A stretch of 64,000 nucleotides of DNA, taken from contig JARGSG010000004.1 in the NCBI GenBank assembly GCA_030374805.1, forward strand, positions 558,001 through 622,000, read 5' to 3'. A program made the position numbers and the translations under genes. Shown piece by piece: positions 17,376-27,110 of the stretch. This DNA comes from Gracilaria gracilis (lineage: Eukaryota; Rhodophyta; Florideophyceae; Gracilariales; Gracilariaceae). Numbering within the stretch: position 1 is the first letter of the stretch; each line of letters opens with the position of its first letter. The notes under the pieces were generated by a model, which had not been told where the DNA came from, made no database searches, and worked only from the letters and a program-made list of their open reading frames with translations.

Positions 17376-17876
17376 TCAAAGGCGCGCTGTTTCGTGTTTA
17401 GTCCAGTTAGGAGCCCGCCCACGTTCAACACCAGCTCTTAGGGCCAACCTCTCGCCGTCTACACATTTTTGTTGCTCCCAAAGCCTGGCAAGGCTGATGA
17501 TTTCATTCAAGCTACTCACATCGGCCTTTTGCAACCTCCGCGCTAGAATAGATTTCGAACCAGATCCGGAGAGACCTATGCGACGTAGTGCTGCAGAAAA
17601 TATATTTTGCGTGAGGCGTATTGCAGGAAGAGTGCGATTTCTGGCATTTTGTGATATGCAAAGCGGCTGTGTTGCGTTTCCTGTTGATGTATCGTCTCTT
17701 GGAGCGCATAAGGTAAAATGGAGAGCGATTTGTGTGGTTGAGTTGTGGTGAGTGGGAGAAGGAACAAAGGGTGGTTGCGCAGTAGCGCCCGTACCAGGCT
17801 GATGAGGGAGAACGGGTTCCTGCAGAGTCGCAGTGGGTTCAGATATGGCGTGCATGGATATGGGAACACATTCCAT
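17376..17876 (-). CDS. SAP-like ORF next to H1
   Basis: About 166 residues. Residues around 85-120 read FSAALRRIGLSGSGSKSILARRLQKA, here quoted only as AALRRIGLSGSGSK, which matches the helix-turn-helix of SAP DNA-binding domains (LxxxGLxxxGxKxxLxxRL). The first 80 residues are Pro/Thr/Gln-rich. It lies on the same strand as, and 168 bp upstream of, the SANT-like ORF with stops in between; the two may be broken parts of one SAP-SANT protein. Confidence 0.5.
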   Translation of the reverse strand: MECVPISMHAISEPTATLQEPVLPHQPGTGATAQPPFVPSPTHHNSTTQIALHFTLCAPRDDTSTGNATQPLCISQNARNRTLPAIRLTQNIFSAALRRIGLSGSGSKSILARRLQKADVSSLNEIISLARLWEQQKCVDGERLALRAGVERGRAPNWTKHETARL

Positions 17877-18707
17877 GGTTTACGCGAGAAGAATCGCCAT
17901 CAAGGGTCTGGGAGATCACGTCTCGATGGGCCATTTTGTCTTACGGGCGATGGGTAGTGTCGAAGAAGGAGGAGACGGTAAACCATACACTATGGAACTT
18001 GCAGAGGGGTGCCCTGCCAGTCACACAATGTTGCAACCGTTCATATTAGATATGTCCACTTAGGAGTCGCCACGTCACGGGAAAGCTTCCATATACTATT
18101 TCCATACAAGAAAAAAAGTATTGGAACGGCCCGTACTACTACATGGAAAGATGTGAACCATCGACATATGCTATAAATACAACGCTTTTTTGAGAAAGAA
18201 ACGAAAACCAGAGTACACAAGTCTTTCTCGACACGGAACGCAAACAAGAAAGAGGGCAACAAAAAAAAATTTGGTGCAAAGTACGTTACGTAACGGAATG
18301 TGAGATAATCTCACTGAGTGTGTTGTTGTGTTTTGTGAGCGTGCACCTCGATTCCCGGTACATCTTGCGGTTTTTCGTAAACCTCCAATACCTATAGCAC
18401 TTTTCTAGTAACATAGCTGCTAACCTGAAATGTTCAGTCATATTTCGATCGCAGGGCTACTTGGTTGCCCCGAAACAGAGTGCTAGATCTCATAGGTATT
18501 TTCAGTTTCTTTTTAGCAATCTCACTATCTTGAGATAGTGAACTAGAACCCTTGGGAGTAGTCTTCTTTTCACCCTCCTGTTCTTTTCAAACCAATTCAG
18601 AAACCTTGAAAAAGAGCCGTACGTAGTTAGACAATCATGTGGCTGCTGTCAGCTGCAGCTGGCGGTGACAGAGGGTCATGATAACACCTCCGGTGGAGTG
18701 GGTCGAG
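17877..18707. other. Non-coding stretch, no gene recognised
   Basis: No ORF with homology. It holds AT-rich sequence, a CTATAAATA at about 18171-18179, and the perfect palindrome CGTTACGTAACG at 18284-18295. The first part could still belong to H1. Confidence 0.4.
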
Positions 18708-19056
18708 GTTGTTGTGCATACAGCAACGTAACCTTGAAAAAAAGAGTTATTGATGGAAAGTCCAAGCTCACCTTTACAATAATCTGAGTCACGTTACCTG
18801 CCGCAGCAAGGTTAAATGGATCATTTTTGCTCCGTTGAAATGCGTCCCATGCAATACAATTTTGTGTGCATATGCAGAATACAAATGCTCGGATATGACA
18901 TAATCATCAATGTTAGGGTGTTGCATTCCAGGCTCATCTTTATAAAAGCCGCTGGCGACCTGGTAGCAGTAACGTAAAGCAAGTAAGGGAAGCCAGAGCA
19001 AAAGGTGTGCCCATTGTGTTTGCCGTTCCCAGCCACCGACCTGTTACTAGTCAACA
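18708..19056. repeat. Direct repeat R, copy 1
   Basis: About 350 bp, starting GTTGTTGTGCATAC and ending CTAGTCAACA, shared with 22496-22843 at roughly 80% identity by eye. Well-kept blocks include ATGCAATACAATTTTG and CGACCTGT. The two copies have the same orientation and enclose the G5 remnant, so they may be its LTR fragments or two insertions of another element. Confidence 0.8.
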
Positions 19057-19142
19057 AAGCGCTTTGTTCATCTAAAAGAGCAACGTTTAGATTCAGGTGT
19101 AATTCTGGCGACACAGTTCAACTATTGCTATGGCTTCGAATT

Positions 19143-20170
19143 ATGGACTTATTTCTTTTATTAGCCCGCCTCGTTTGGTTTTTTTTGACACAGCCTGAGC
19201 TCACCAACTTTGAAACTGACTATGCGGCGTACAAGAAGAAGTGCGAGGATGTAAATCGAACCAGAGCCAGAGCCGACAAGATACTCATCGTCCCTCTCCG
19301 TGATTGCATGAAAAGCAGTACTCTACAGGCACTCTGCATGATGAGAAATATTGCAAGTGCGACTACTGTAGAAGATAGAGCGCCGGAGATCGGTCAAGAT
19401 TGGTTTGATTTTGCCTTAGAGGAAGCACCACGGTATCTGTCTGAACGAATTCGATCCGCCTTGAGTAGAGTTCACTACAAACTTGGTGAAGAAGATCCAT
19501 CTGGTGGAGTCGAAATGTTCCTCATCGATGTGATCAATTCTTTACATGAGAACAGCGCTTCCAAGATTCGGATTGATGTCGATATGGCCAAAGTCTTGAT
19601 CGATCGAATGAAAAGGAAGATAGAACCGCCTTTACTACGTGACCGCGTGCGCATGAAGCGAACGTTGTGGTCTAAGACCGTAAAAAGGGACATTAAACTT
19701 TTTCGACGAGAAACATATGCTCTTCCAGCACATATAGCGCAGAACGAAGTTGCAGGATCTTGTATTGGTGTTTCAGGCAAACGTTCGCGACGAGAGCGTA
19801 GTGAACGGCACAAACTACTAATCGCAATGTCCGGCCTAAGCGCTCAGACAGTGTTTGAAAAAACTCTGGTTAACGTAAATCAGCTTCCAGGGGTCCTGGG
19901 CTGGCACCAACCAAGACATTCTTCGCGAAAGAGGTAAAACGTCTGAATCCCATCTATAATGGAAACCATCTGGTAAAGTATTATCCGAAGACGACACTAA
20001 GAGGAAGCCAAAAATCCTTGGATAATTATTTCAAGGCCAACAAAGCCATGAAGAATTTCGCGGTAGCCGTGCGGGATCCGCACAAGGACATTGGATGTCA
20101 GTATAGTGTAAATAGGGAGAACAAAGTTCGCGCAGTCGCACTTGGAGATTCCAGTGCAGAGTTGAGATAG
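19143..20170 (+). pseudogene. G5 Gag-like ORF of a second gypsy type
   Basis: The ATG at about 19143 (MDLFLLLARL) opens a frame to 19937. The protein contains TQPELTNFETDYAAYKKKC, a pattern like the start of Gag in oomycete/algal gypsy elements, then a helical, basic protein with RSRRERSERHK. A second frame continues the similarity to about 20170 (KYYPKTTLRGSQKSLDNYF). The family assignment rests mainly on the protease and integrase remains downstream. Confidence 0.5.
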
Positions 20171-20778
20171 CGCAAGTAAGGGATTACCTAGACGCGCGAT
20201 CTGTGCGTAAAGTTCGTAAGCGAGGCGTGTGGTCCCGTGATTTATATGGGGGTATTTGTAAGGTGTAGAAACGATCTCCAGCACCAGGTGGTTGTAGGGA
20301 GACTGGGCGGCTAGGAGCGTCAGGCGCGATCGAGATACGCGCGTATAGTCCGATCGGCGTGTACACCTAAGGCATTTTCTCCGTTAACAGTATAGCTCAG
20401 GTCTGCTTTAGAGTCTATAGTTTAGCGGAGAAGGTGGTCACCTTTTATTAGTTGGGATCCAGGGTACGAGCAAAGGCGCATAAGCAGCACCTCGACGCTG
20501 CAACTCCGCGGTTATAGTCCGATTTGGCAACCGCACACCTGGCGAAAATACCCAGAGGTGGGGGGGGTTCAGTGCCAACTACTTACAAGTATGCTACGTG
20601 TTAGACTATCACTAGCAATCGGCCACAAAAACACAAGCAGGCCACCTGCACACCTCTGTGCAACCCCTTTTCAGCCTTGAGATCACATTGACCTCACTAT
20701 ACTACAGCGGATTGTAGCGCAATCTCCAACAGACTTTACGAAGAGCTTCTCAAGGCTGTCATTTGCTGCGCAGCAAAA

Positions 20779-21942
20779 GTGAAGCATTTCGACAAGCCTC
20801 TTTTCTTAGAAGGAGCATTTGGACTTGGTGTACAGTGTAATGCGTCAAAATCTATAGCTGCATTTATCACACTAACTTTCTCTGGATCGAATAATCCCGT
20901 GCGTCTTCGTGGCGTACATTTTGTCGTTGCGAACGTCTATATGAACGAAATACTCCTTGGTAGACCGTTTTTAAATGCCATTGGTTTCAATTTGGACGAA
21001 AACTTGGATATTGTTCGTCTCCACCTACATGACAAGCATATTAAAAATATTGTGTGCCGCGAACTGTTGAGGACCACTCGCGCTCTACTCTCTGAGTTCC
21101 AGCTGCCGCAGCAGTGCTGGCCAAGTGTACTGCCAATATTACAGTCAGTCATTCACAACAATACTCTTGATCTTCTTGGGAAACGCTGTCTCCTTACAGC
21201 TTTCACGGGCCTATCGCAAGATACACCACTTTTTAGCATCAAATAGAACGCTGGAAAGTTCGCCAAAGTGTTTTTAATGCAAGATGCTCGTTTCAGACAA
21301 AGGTTGCGTGTGGAACAGTTTCAAATATCACTGGAAATTATGCATCAGAATGTTGCGAAGTAGGCGACGAACGAACATTAAGTTGCTATTCATGCACATA
21401 ATTAAAAAACGAATGTGAGAGCGATCAATTTTGGATGAAAAGGCTACGTTCTGCGAGGTCTTTTGCAGAAAGAGAGAGGACAAAAGCCTTCTATTCGGTG
21501 GACAGGACCGTTTCGGGTAGTTGAGTGTCAGTTGAGCTATGTCTTTGTCATTCGTGATCTGAACACCAGCCAGACGAAATATTGTCATGGGCGCCGTTTG
21601 AAGTTTTTTCGAAATCGAGGCTTTGAATTAATGGAGGAATTGGAAAACCATCTAAATTATCAAACGGGTGAGCTGCTGATCATCGAGAGTTTTGAGAACA
21701 TTTGTCACCGGAATAGCGTCGTAAAGTTGATGGTCAAATTGGAATGTTTTATTTTCGATAAAATGGATTTGGTATTGTATAAATCTCTACGAAGTAAAAC
21801 CGCATTTTTCTTCACGCATACTTGGAAAATATTGTTACTACAGGAAAAAGAACACATTGTAACATTTCTGCTACCCTTTGATCAAACACTAGATCTACAA
21901 TCCTGTTGGTCAGTATTTGTGCAGTATCTACAATCCGCGTAG
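20779..21942 (+). pseudogene. G5 protease joined to integrase C-terminus by a deletion
   Basis: The first half has the second conserved motif of retroelement proteases (EILLGRPFLNAIGF, about residue 55). Without a stop the frame then changes to the tail of an integrase: LSEFQLPQQCWPSVLPILQS ... AFTGL. A second ORF (21463-21942) continues with the post-core SH3-like part (RWTGPFRVVE, then HGRRLKFF) and a chromo-like end. RT, RNase H and the integrase core are missing, so this is one large internal deletion. The first in-frame codon given is GTG, not a genuine start. Confidence 0.7.
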
Positions 21943-22495
21943 TAGTCTGTAAACTGTGTAAGTGTTCAAAGAGTGCAAGAAGAAACACACTAAGTTTGCA
22001 AACTGTAATCAACCGCGCATATTACAATCATTTACGTATTAAAATGCTATCATTCATGAATACATAGTATTCACGTATTAGCTACTAGAAAGGTTCTTAA
22101 AATAATTTAACTACAGCATCATCAGGCGCAGCACCATTAAAATTTTTGTCTCATCGGAGAAAGAGTGAAATGTGCTCTTCTAAACAAAACGGTTGATTTT
22201 ATTTAACAAGGCGTAGAATAGGCAACTACTCAAAAATTGAGTGACTGCACAGTTTGCAGTTATCGTTGTATAGTATAGTAGTAGCTACACATGTATGGCG
22301 ATACATGCTAGAAGACCGACTATACATGACTGTGTTTCATGGGTCAGTTCAAAGATAAGCCTTTAATGTAGTCCCTGAAAAACAGCGTCGATATTTTATT
22401 TTTCTATAGATCATGTAGAGTTTATAGTATAACAGTCGTTATTTGTTTGTCAGCTTACTAACCACGTGGAAGATTTGATAATAAGTTTATGGGGC
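21943..22495. other. Non-coding stretch, no gene recognised
   Basis: AT-rich sequence without convincing ORFs, between the G5 integrase tail and the second repeat R. Confidence 0.5.
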
Positions 22496-22843
22496 GCTGT
22501 TGTGCATACGGCAACCTCACCTTGAAAAGAAGAGTTGATGGAATTTCAAATCTCACCTTCACAATAATCTGATTCAGGTTACCTGACGCAGCAGGGTGAA
22601 ATAGAACCATTTTTGCTCCGTGGAAATTCGTCGCATGCAATACAATTTTGGGCGCATATGCGGCACACGGATGTTCGAATATGACATCATCATTAATGTT
22701 AGGGGTGTTACATTCCGGGCACATCTCTATAAAAGCTGCTGCCGGCCTGGTATCGGTAATCTGAAGCAAGGCAAGGAATCCAGAGCGAAAGATGTGCCCA
22801 TCGTGTGTGCTGTTCCCCGTCACCGACCTGTAACTAGTCAACA
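22496..22843. repeat. Direct repeat R, copy 2
   Basis: Partner of 18708-19056, same orientation, about 80% identical by eye. The tRNA-like sequence begins 16 bp after it. Confidence 0.8.
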
Positions 22844-22859
22844 GGGGTCACCACACCGT

Positions 22860-22946
22860 GAGCGGCCATAGCTCAATCGGTGACCACCTTCGTGTGCTTT
22901 TTGTGTGGGCCTGGGGTTCGTGCTTCGAACCCCGGCCCTGCCGCTC
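22860..22946 (+). tRNA. tRNA-like sequence, 87 nt, possibly a class II tRNA, pseudogene or SINE head
   Basis: The ends pair perfectly over 7 bp (GAGCGGC with GCCGCTC). TAGCTCAATCG fits the A-box consensus of RNA polymerase III promoters without mismatch, and GCTTCGAACCC fits the B box with one mismatch, at normal spacing. The length would suit a tRNA with a long variable arm. But the T arm does not fold normally: GGGGTTCG pairs with CGAACCCC across a 5-base loop, extending to a 13-bp hairpin, and the D stem is weak. No anticodon can be assigned with confidence. Confidence 0.5.
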
Positions 22947-23150
22947 TTCCCCCCAGTTCACTACAGATCAGCGACACGCGAGGATAGCAAAAATCCACTA
23001 ATGACCAGTGCTCCAGACCATCAGCCACTCCCTTCTTTATTCAAAAGTGAACCCGTGAGCCCCGTACGCACCATTTCGATACGACGTTACTAGCACGCCC
23101 GGGAATAGTGACGGGTCTCAGATAAGCGGAGCAATACTCTAGATCAGCGC
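22947..23150. other. Short intergenic stretch
   Basis: Nothing recognised; it separates the tRNA-like sequence from the 3' end of the vWA gene. Confidence 0.4.
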
Positions 23151-24428
23151 TCAAAAACAACCCCTTACTAGAAAAGTCTGCAGGTTGAAAGAAAGCTCCG
23201 GGTCAATTGCTTCAGCAAGAGCCAGTGTACACACAAATGGTCCAGAATCACAAGCATGTTGAGAAAGATCGGCTTTAAACTCGTATGTGTTTGTACTGAG
23301 AGCAGGAACTATGAACGGTAGGGCTGGAGACGTAATTGCAATTCGATCTCCACAAGTGTCATGTACAGATAGATTTCTGTCGAGATATCGGAACAACATG
23401 CCATCATCGACTTGAGGCTGCTCACCAGATTTGACCACATCAAGAACAGATCGGAACAAAGAGGTAGCATTCAGATCGGTTAGAAAGGAACCGTTTACTG
23501 CACTAACCAGAGAAGACACCTGTCCCGCAGCGATAGGTTCTCCGGCATCTGGTGGAGGTCGTTCGCAAAAGGATAGAAAGCACACGGGACGGTAGGAACA
23601 CTGAGGTGACTCGGCTGAAGCGGAATCCAATCCAGGTTCTCCAACAGTCGCTGCGATTAAATTTATCCCGAGAGAGAGAAGCCTGTTCGAAATGAGAGTG
23701 GAACGTGTGAGGGCTCTGTCAGTGTCATATACTCTGCAAGCCGGCTCTCGACCTGGCGTATCACCAACCAAGACGACTATTCGGCGAGCAGAACCTCCTC
23801 TCCAATCTAAGGTCGAGGAAATGGAGGCGTCATTAATTGCCCTGAGAAGTGTGCGAGGACCAGATTGTAGTTGAAGGGAGGGAATGCTTTGGAGAGTGTT
23901 TAGAATGGCTGTGTAGTTTGATGTCATTGATTGTAGTGGCAAGTGAGAATCCAGCCCTGCAAACGATCGCTCTCCTGCATACACGGCCACTGCGACCAGA
24001 GCGGGCAGTTCAGAGATTAATTGCTTGGCGAGGGAAGATAATTCGGCGATGACTGTCGGAAACTCATCGCTCATTGACGATGATGCATCCACCAGAAAGA
24101 GCACGTTGATACTGGCCTCGTGTAGATTCACACCGAGCCGAAAACTTGCAGATGAGGATGTCGAAAGTACAAAATCGTTGACGGGGTACTCATTATTCAT
24201 GCAGGGGTTAACTCTTGCACGTGATGGGTCTAGGACACAGCTGTTTGAGTCGGATAGAATGCAGCCGTGCTGTGTGGCTTCTTGACACTGATATTGAGAA
24301 AGGTCATCGCAGAGAATATGCGGGAATAGAACAGCTTCCCTGCATGTTCTTTGGGCATGCGAGTATGGGAAGAAGAGAAAGAAAGCGGAAAGCAGAATAA
24401 AGATGTCCATCCTCTCCAAGACCGTCAT
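23151..24428 (-). CDS. Secreted von Willebrand factor A-domain protein
   Basis: A 425-residue intact ORF from the ATG at 24426-24428; an inner Met seven codons on (MDIFILLSAFFLFF) would give a cleaner signal peptide, ending near SHA at 23-25. A short Cys-rich N-terminal part (six Cys between residues 29 and 76) is followed by an A domain starting near residue 107. The metal-ion-dependent adhesion site is present: D114-A-S-S-S, a Thr in GPRTLL, and the Asp in VVLVGDT. Further Cys pairs and three NxS/T sites suggest an extracellular protein. The A domain resembles the integrin beta type in its CRVYDTD-containing insert, but no transmembrane segment follows. A role in cell-wall or surface adhesion is inference. 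It is divergent from the Cys-rich gene 600 bp away. Confidence 0.85.
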   Translation of the reverse strand: MTVLERMDIFILLSAFFLFFPYSHAQRTCREAVLFPHILCDDLSQYQCQEATQHGCILSDSNSCVLDPSRARVNPCMNNEYPVNDFVLSTSSSASFRLGVNLHEASINVLFLVDASSSMSDEFPTVIAELSSLAKQLISELPALVAVAVYAGERSFAGLDSHLPLQSMTSNYTAILNTLQSIPSLQLQSGPRTLLRAINDASISSTLDWRGGSARRIVVLVGDTPGREPACRVYDTDRALTRSTLISNRLLSLGINLIAATVGEPGLDSASAESPQCSYRPVCFLSFCERPPPDAGEPIAAGQVSSLVSAVNGSFLTDLNATSLFRSVLDVVKSGEQPQVDDGMLFRYLDRNLSVHDTCGDRIAITSPALPFIVPALSTNTYEFKADLSQHACDSGPFVCTLALAEAIDPELSFNLQTFLVRGCF

Positions 24429-24496
24429 GACAGATCGACGAGTCGATTGTGAAGAAGGCGGTTGAAATCCAGCTGGATAGAAGAAGAGACTATCTG

Positions 24497-24506
24497 TCTA
24501 TATAGG
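24497..24506 (-). promoter_or_regulatory. TATA box of the vWA gene
   Basis: On the minus strand TCCTATATAG lies about 70 bases upstream of the start codon, a normal distance for a short 5' leader. Confidence 0.55.
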
Positions 24507-25031
24507 ACCGAGGCCAGTAGCTTCAAAAGGAAGCTGGTGGGACGGATCATACTTGATTTTACTCTTCTTGTCTCTCTGTCTATTTCGTGTATGAAATCAT
24601 CGCTGTACCCTTTTGTAGATACCTCGTGAGAACCCTGGAGTTGAGCTCAGGTTCCATCGGTCCAAAGACGATAATAAAACTTGGCATTGTTTCGTACTGC
24701 TTACATTGGGCATCCATGGGGCCTGATGCAATATTAGAAATTGAATCTGTCTACCTCGCTTCGTGTATGCAGAAAATACCGGTGATCATACGCCTTATGA
24801 ACTTTGTAAGGGATTACATTTGGAATATCCACGTAGTACTAACATCAACGCGTAGACTTGCGTTGGATACGCTGAATACTTGATAAGCACCATCTTTTCT
24901 AGATCGAACGATCTCGTCGGTCGTCAAGAGGTAGATGGCTTTGAATTACCACAGAACCAAGACTCTAACGTTTACTTCATGCCCAAGTTTCCTCGTTTTC
25001 TTGTCTTAGTTCCTTCCTAGATTAACCGCAA
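24507..25031. other. Shared upstream region of two divergent secreted-protein genes
   Basis: About 525 bp without a supported gene; a 98-codon ORF at 24587-24883 has no recognisable features. It must contain the promoter of the Cys-rich gene, but I see no clear TATA box for it. Confidence 0.45.
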
Positions 25032-26762
25032 ATGAATAGTATAATCTTTCTACTCGGGCTTCTAGGCCTTACGGCTCATGCAATCTGTCCCCCGGGAAGT
25101 TTTCTCACCGCTGGAACCTGTATCCCTTGCCCGCCTGGCAGTTTTGGGAATACAGCGAATCGAAGCTCATGTACTTTCTGCTCGCCAGGAACTTTCATCC
25201 GACAATCAGGAACAACATTCGGTTGTTCCGACTGTCCATCAAACACGCACAGTCTACGAGGGAGTTCCGACTGTCTTCCTTGTTCCGAAGGTCTTGTGTC
25301 TTCTTCTGGCAGCTCATCTTGCACAGTGTGTAGCCCCGGATCACAAGTGGACTCTCGCGGGTGTTCGGCTTGCGGTCCGGGCTTCTTTAACCCTCTGTTT
25401 GGTGGTGTTTGCAGACGATGTCCACCTGGCATGTCGAGCGCACGAGGATCAACTGAGTGTGAACCCTGTCCCGTTGGTACTGTACCGGATCCGGATGGCA
25501 ACTACGAAACAGGGAAGGTCGCGTGTCGAAGGTGTCCGCCTTCAATGTTTGTCACGATTGCCGGATCGGATGTGTGTAATCTGTGCTCTCCCGGGACAAT
25601 TGCTGACGATGATGGTGCCGGTTGCGTCCCATGTCCAGCCGGAACGTTTCGGCTGTCTTTGACCTCCGAGAGCTGTGATGCCTGCCCACCAGGCACTTCA
25701 AGTCTCGGTATTTGTCCAGCTGGTTGTAGGGATCCAACAACTGGTTGTCCAGAGAACACATTTCAAGACGCAGACGGAGAATGTACAGCCTGTCTCCCCG
25801 GAGAGCGCTTGGATGATGAGAGGAGAGTTTGCATTAAATGCTTGCCGAACCAAGTAAGTTTTGGAGGTGCTTCAAAGCGTTGCTTCGATTGTGGTCCTGG
25901 AAAACGGCCTGCCGACTCGCGTACGGTTTTCGAGAACGCTCTGTGTGAATGTGAGCCCGGAACAGTGAATGATGGCAAAGGGGGCTGCAAGCCATGTGCA
26001 GCCGGGTCTCACTGGTACATTCAACCAGCAGGAGTATCGCAGATCAAGTACAAGCGACTGATGTACTACAACCATCCACGGTGTGAGCTATGCGACGCAG
26101 GCTTTTTCAGTTCCATGGCGGGCGCGGTGGAGTGTACCAAGTGTGCCTCAAACGAGTATACCACTCGAGACGACACTACTAAGTGTAGAGCGTGTCCAAC
26201 GGGAACCATGGCCGGCTGCGATCACCGAGGGTGCGAGTGCGTAGACGAAAGCACAAGTTGTGCAATCGGGGCTACACTCAACCCCCGCGGATGTGAGCAG
26301 ATGTCGTGCCCCCTCGAGGACCAGTTTTTGGTCGGCCGTAGATGCAGAAGTTGTTGGACTGATAACATCGTTGCAGAAGCGCCTATCGCATTCAACCCAT
26401 GCGCTGTATGTCCGCCAAACAGCACATCACCAGCAGGCGCCGCGACAGTGTGTACTCCATGTCCGCCGACGTTTGTCAGGGCAAGGGCAGGCGTTGGTAG
26501 CCGAGGAGTGGGCTTTTGCGCGTGCCCAGATGGAATGGGGGAGACTAACGGTGTGTGTACAAGTTGTTCAGAGGGGGAGATCGTTGTGGATAACAAATGT
26601 ATTCGGTGTGCAGCTGGCTTGTTTGCGTTCCAAGACTTTGTACCGGGCTGCTTATCTTGCTCTGACGTGATCGAGAATAGGGCGGAGCTCGATTGCCCAA
26701 GTGGCACGAAGGCAGTTTCAAACATGTTTGGGAGCAGCTCTTGTGCATGTTTGGGATTGTAG
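25032..26762 (+). CDS. Secreted cysteine-rich protein with ephrin-receptor/TNFR-like repeats
   Basis: A 576-residue intact ORF. Residues 1-17 (MNSIIFLLGLLGLTAHA) are a signal peptide. The rest is a chain of short Cys-rich modules with the patterns CPPGSF, CSPGTF, CxxCPxGT and CxxCPPG, typical of the GCC2_GCC3 / ephrin-receptor-like and TNFR-like repeats. No transmembrane segment or kinase domain follows, so the protein should be released or wall-bound. The paired Cys should form disulphides. Function is unknown; binding to carbohydrate or protein at the surface is possible. The divergent vWA gene encodes another extracellular protein. Long ORFs on the opposite strand here (for example 25076-25501) are shadows. 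Confidence 0.85.
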   Translation: MNSIIFLLGLLGLTAHAICPPGSFLTAGTCIPCPPGSFGNTANRSSCTFCSPGTFIRQSGTTFGCSDCPSNTHSLRGSSDCLPCSEGLVSSSGSSSCTVCSPGSQVDSRGCSACGPGFFNPLFGGVCRRCPPGMSSARGSTECEPCPVGTVPDPDGNYETGKVACRRCPPSMFVTIAGSDVCNLCSPGTIADDDGAGCVPCPAGTFRLSLTSESCDACPPGTSSLGICPAGCRDPTTGCPENTFQDADGECTACLPGERLDDERRVCIKCLPNQVSFGGASKRCFDCGPGKRPADSRTVFENALCECEPGTVNDGKGGCKPCAAGSHWYIQPAGVSQIKYKRLMYYNHPRCELCDAGFFSSMAGAVECTKCASNEYTTRDDTTKCRACPTGTMAGCDHRGCECVDESTSCAIGATLNPRGCEQMSCPLEDQFLVGRRCRSCWTDNIVAEAPIAFNPCAVCPPNSTSPAGAATVCTPCPPTFVRARAGVGSRGVGFCACPDGMGETNGVCTSCSEGEIVVDNKCIRCAAGLFAFQDFVPGCLSCSDVIENRAELDCPSGTKAVSNMFGSSSCACLGL

Positions 26763-26856
26763 TTGGAGAAGCCAAAACTACAATCGAGGTAGAGCAATTA
26801 GAAGTGAGCTCGTTCAATTCGATTTTCAGTTTTCTTCTTTCCCACATCTGCTAAAA

Positions 26857-27110
26857 TTAAAGTAAATCTACTGTATCTACAAGGGTACCAACGGTAGCGT
26901 TTACAACGGTAGATACCTGCTCGGCTTCCAACCGTACACGCCATTCTTCGGCCATCGTCCAATGCGAAGTCAGATGCTGTTCATAAACCCATCTGCGACG
27001 ACATGAACAAGCCGCCGATTCGTTCAAGGTTGGCTCATCTCTGAACGAGATCTTGCGGAAGCGGTGTTTGATATGGGCTCTTGAGGTGGGAAGAAGACAA
27101 CCCTAGCTAG
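26857..27110 (-). other. Unassigned open segment of about 84 codons
   Basis: On the minus strand a frame opens after a TAG near 27108 and runs to TAA at 26857-26859 without an ATG. It reads HIKHRFRKISFRDEP and later HWTMAEEWRVRLEAE, protein-like in composition. It could be a last exon or the end of a decayed element. I do not recognise it. Confidence 0.25.

Larger units (their letters stand above)
15348..17876. mobile_element. PIF/Harbinger-like DNA transposon H1, interrupted by E2
   Basis: It holds a DDE transposase on the plus strand and, convergently on the minus strand, a SANT/Myb-like ORF and a SAP-like ORF. Harbinger elements normally encode a transposase plus a Myb/SANT-like DNA-binding partner, so the pairing fits. 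The left part of the transposase gene was cut off by the E2 insertion. I did not find terminal inverted repeats, so the right end given is only the end of the last ORF. Confidence 0.7.

Noticed and set aside
18284-18295. 12-bp perfect palindrome CGTTACGTAACG
   Set aside because: Single occurrence in non-coding sequence; not more than chance can give in 64 kb.
24587-24883. 98-codon plus-strand ORF between the divergent genes
   Set aside because: No signal peptide, domain or good start context; lies in the promoter region.
25076-25501. Minus-strand and other-frame ORFs within the cysteine-rich gene (also 26222-26797)
   Set aside because: Mirror frames of a repetitive Cys/Gly/Pro-rich sequence; the plus-strand frame has the signal peptide and domain pattern.
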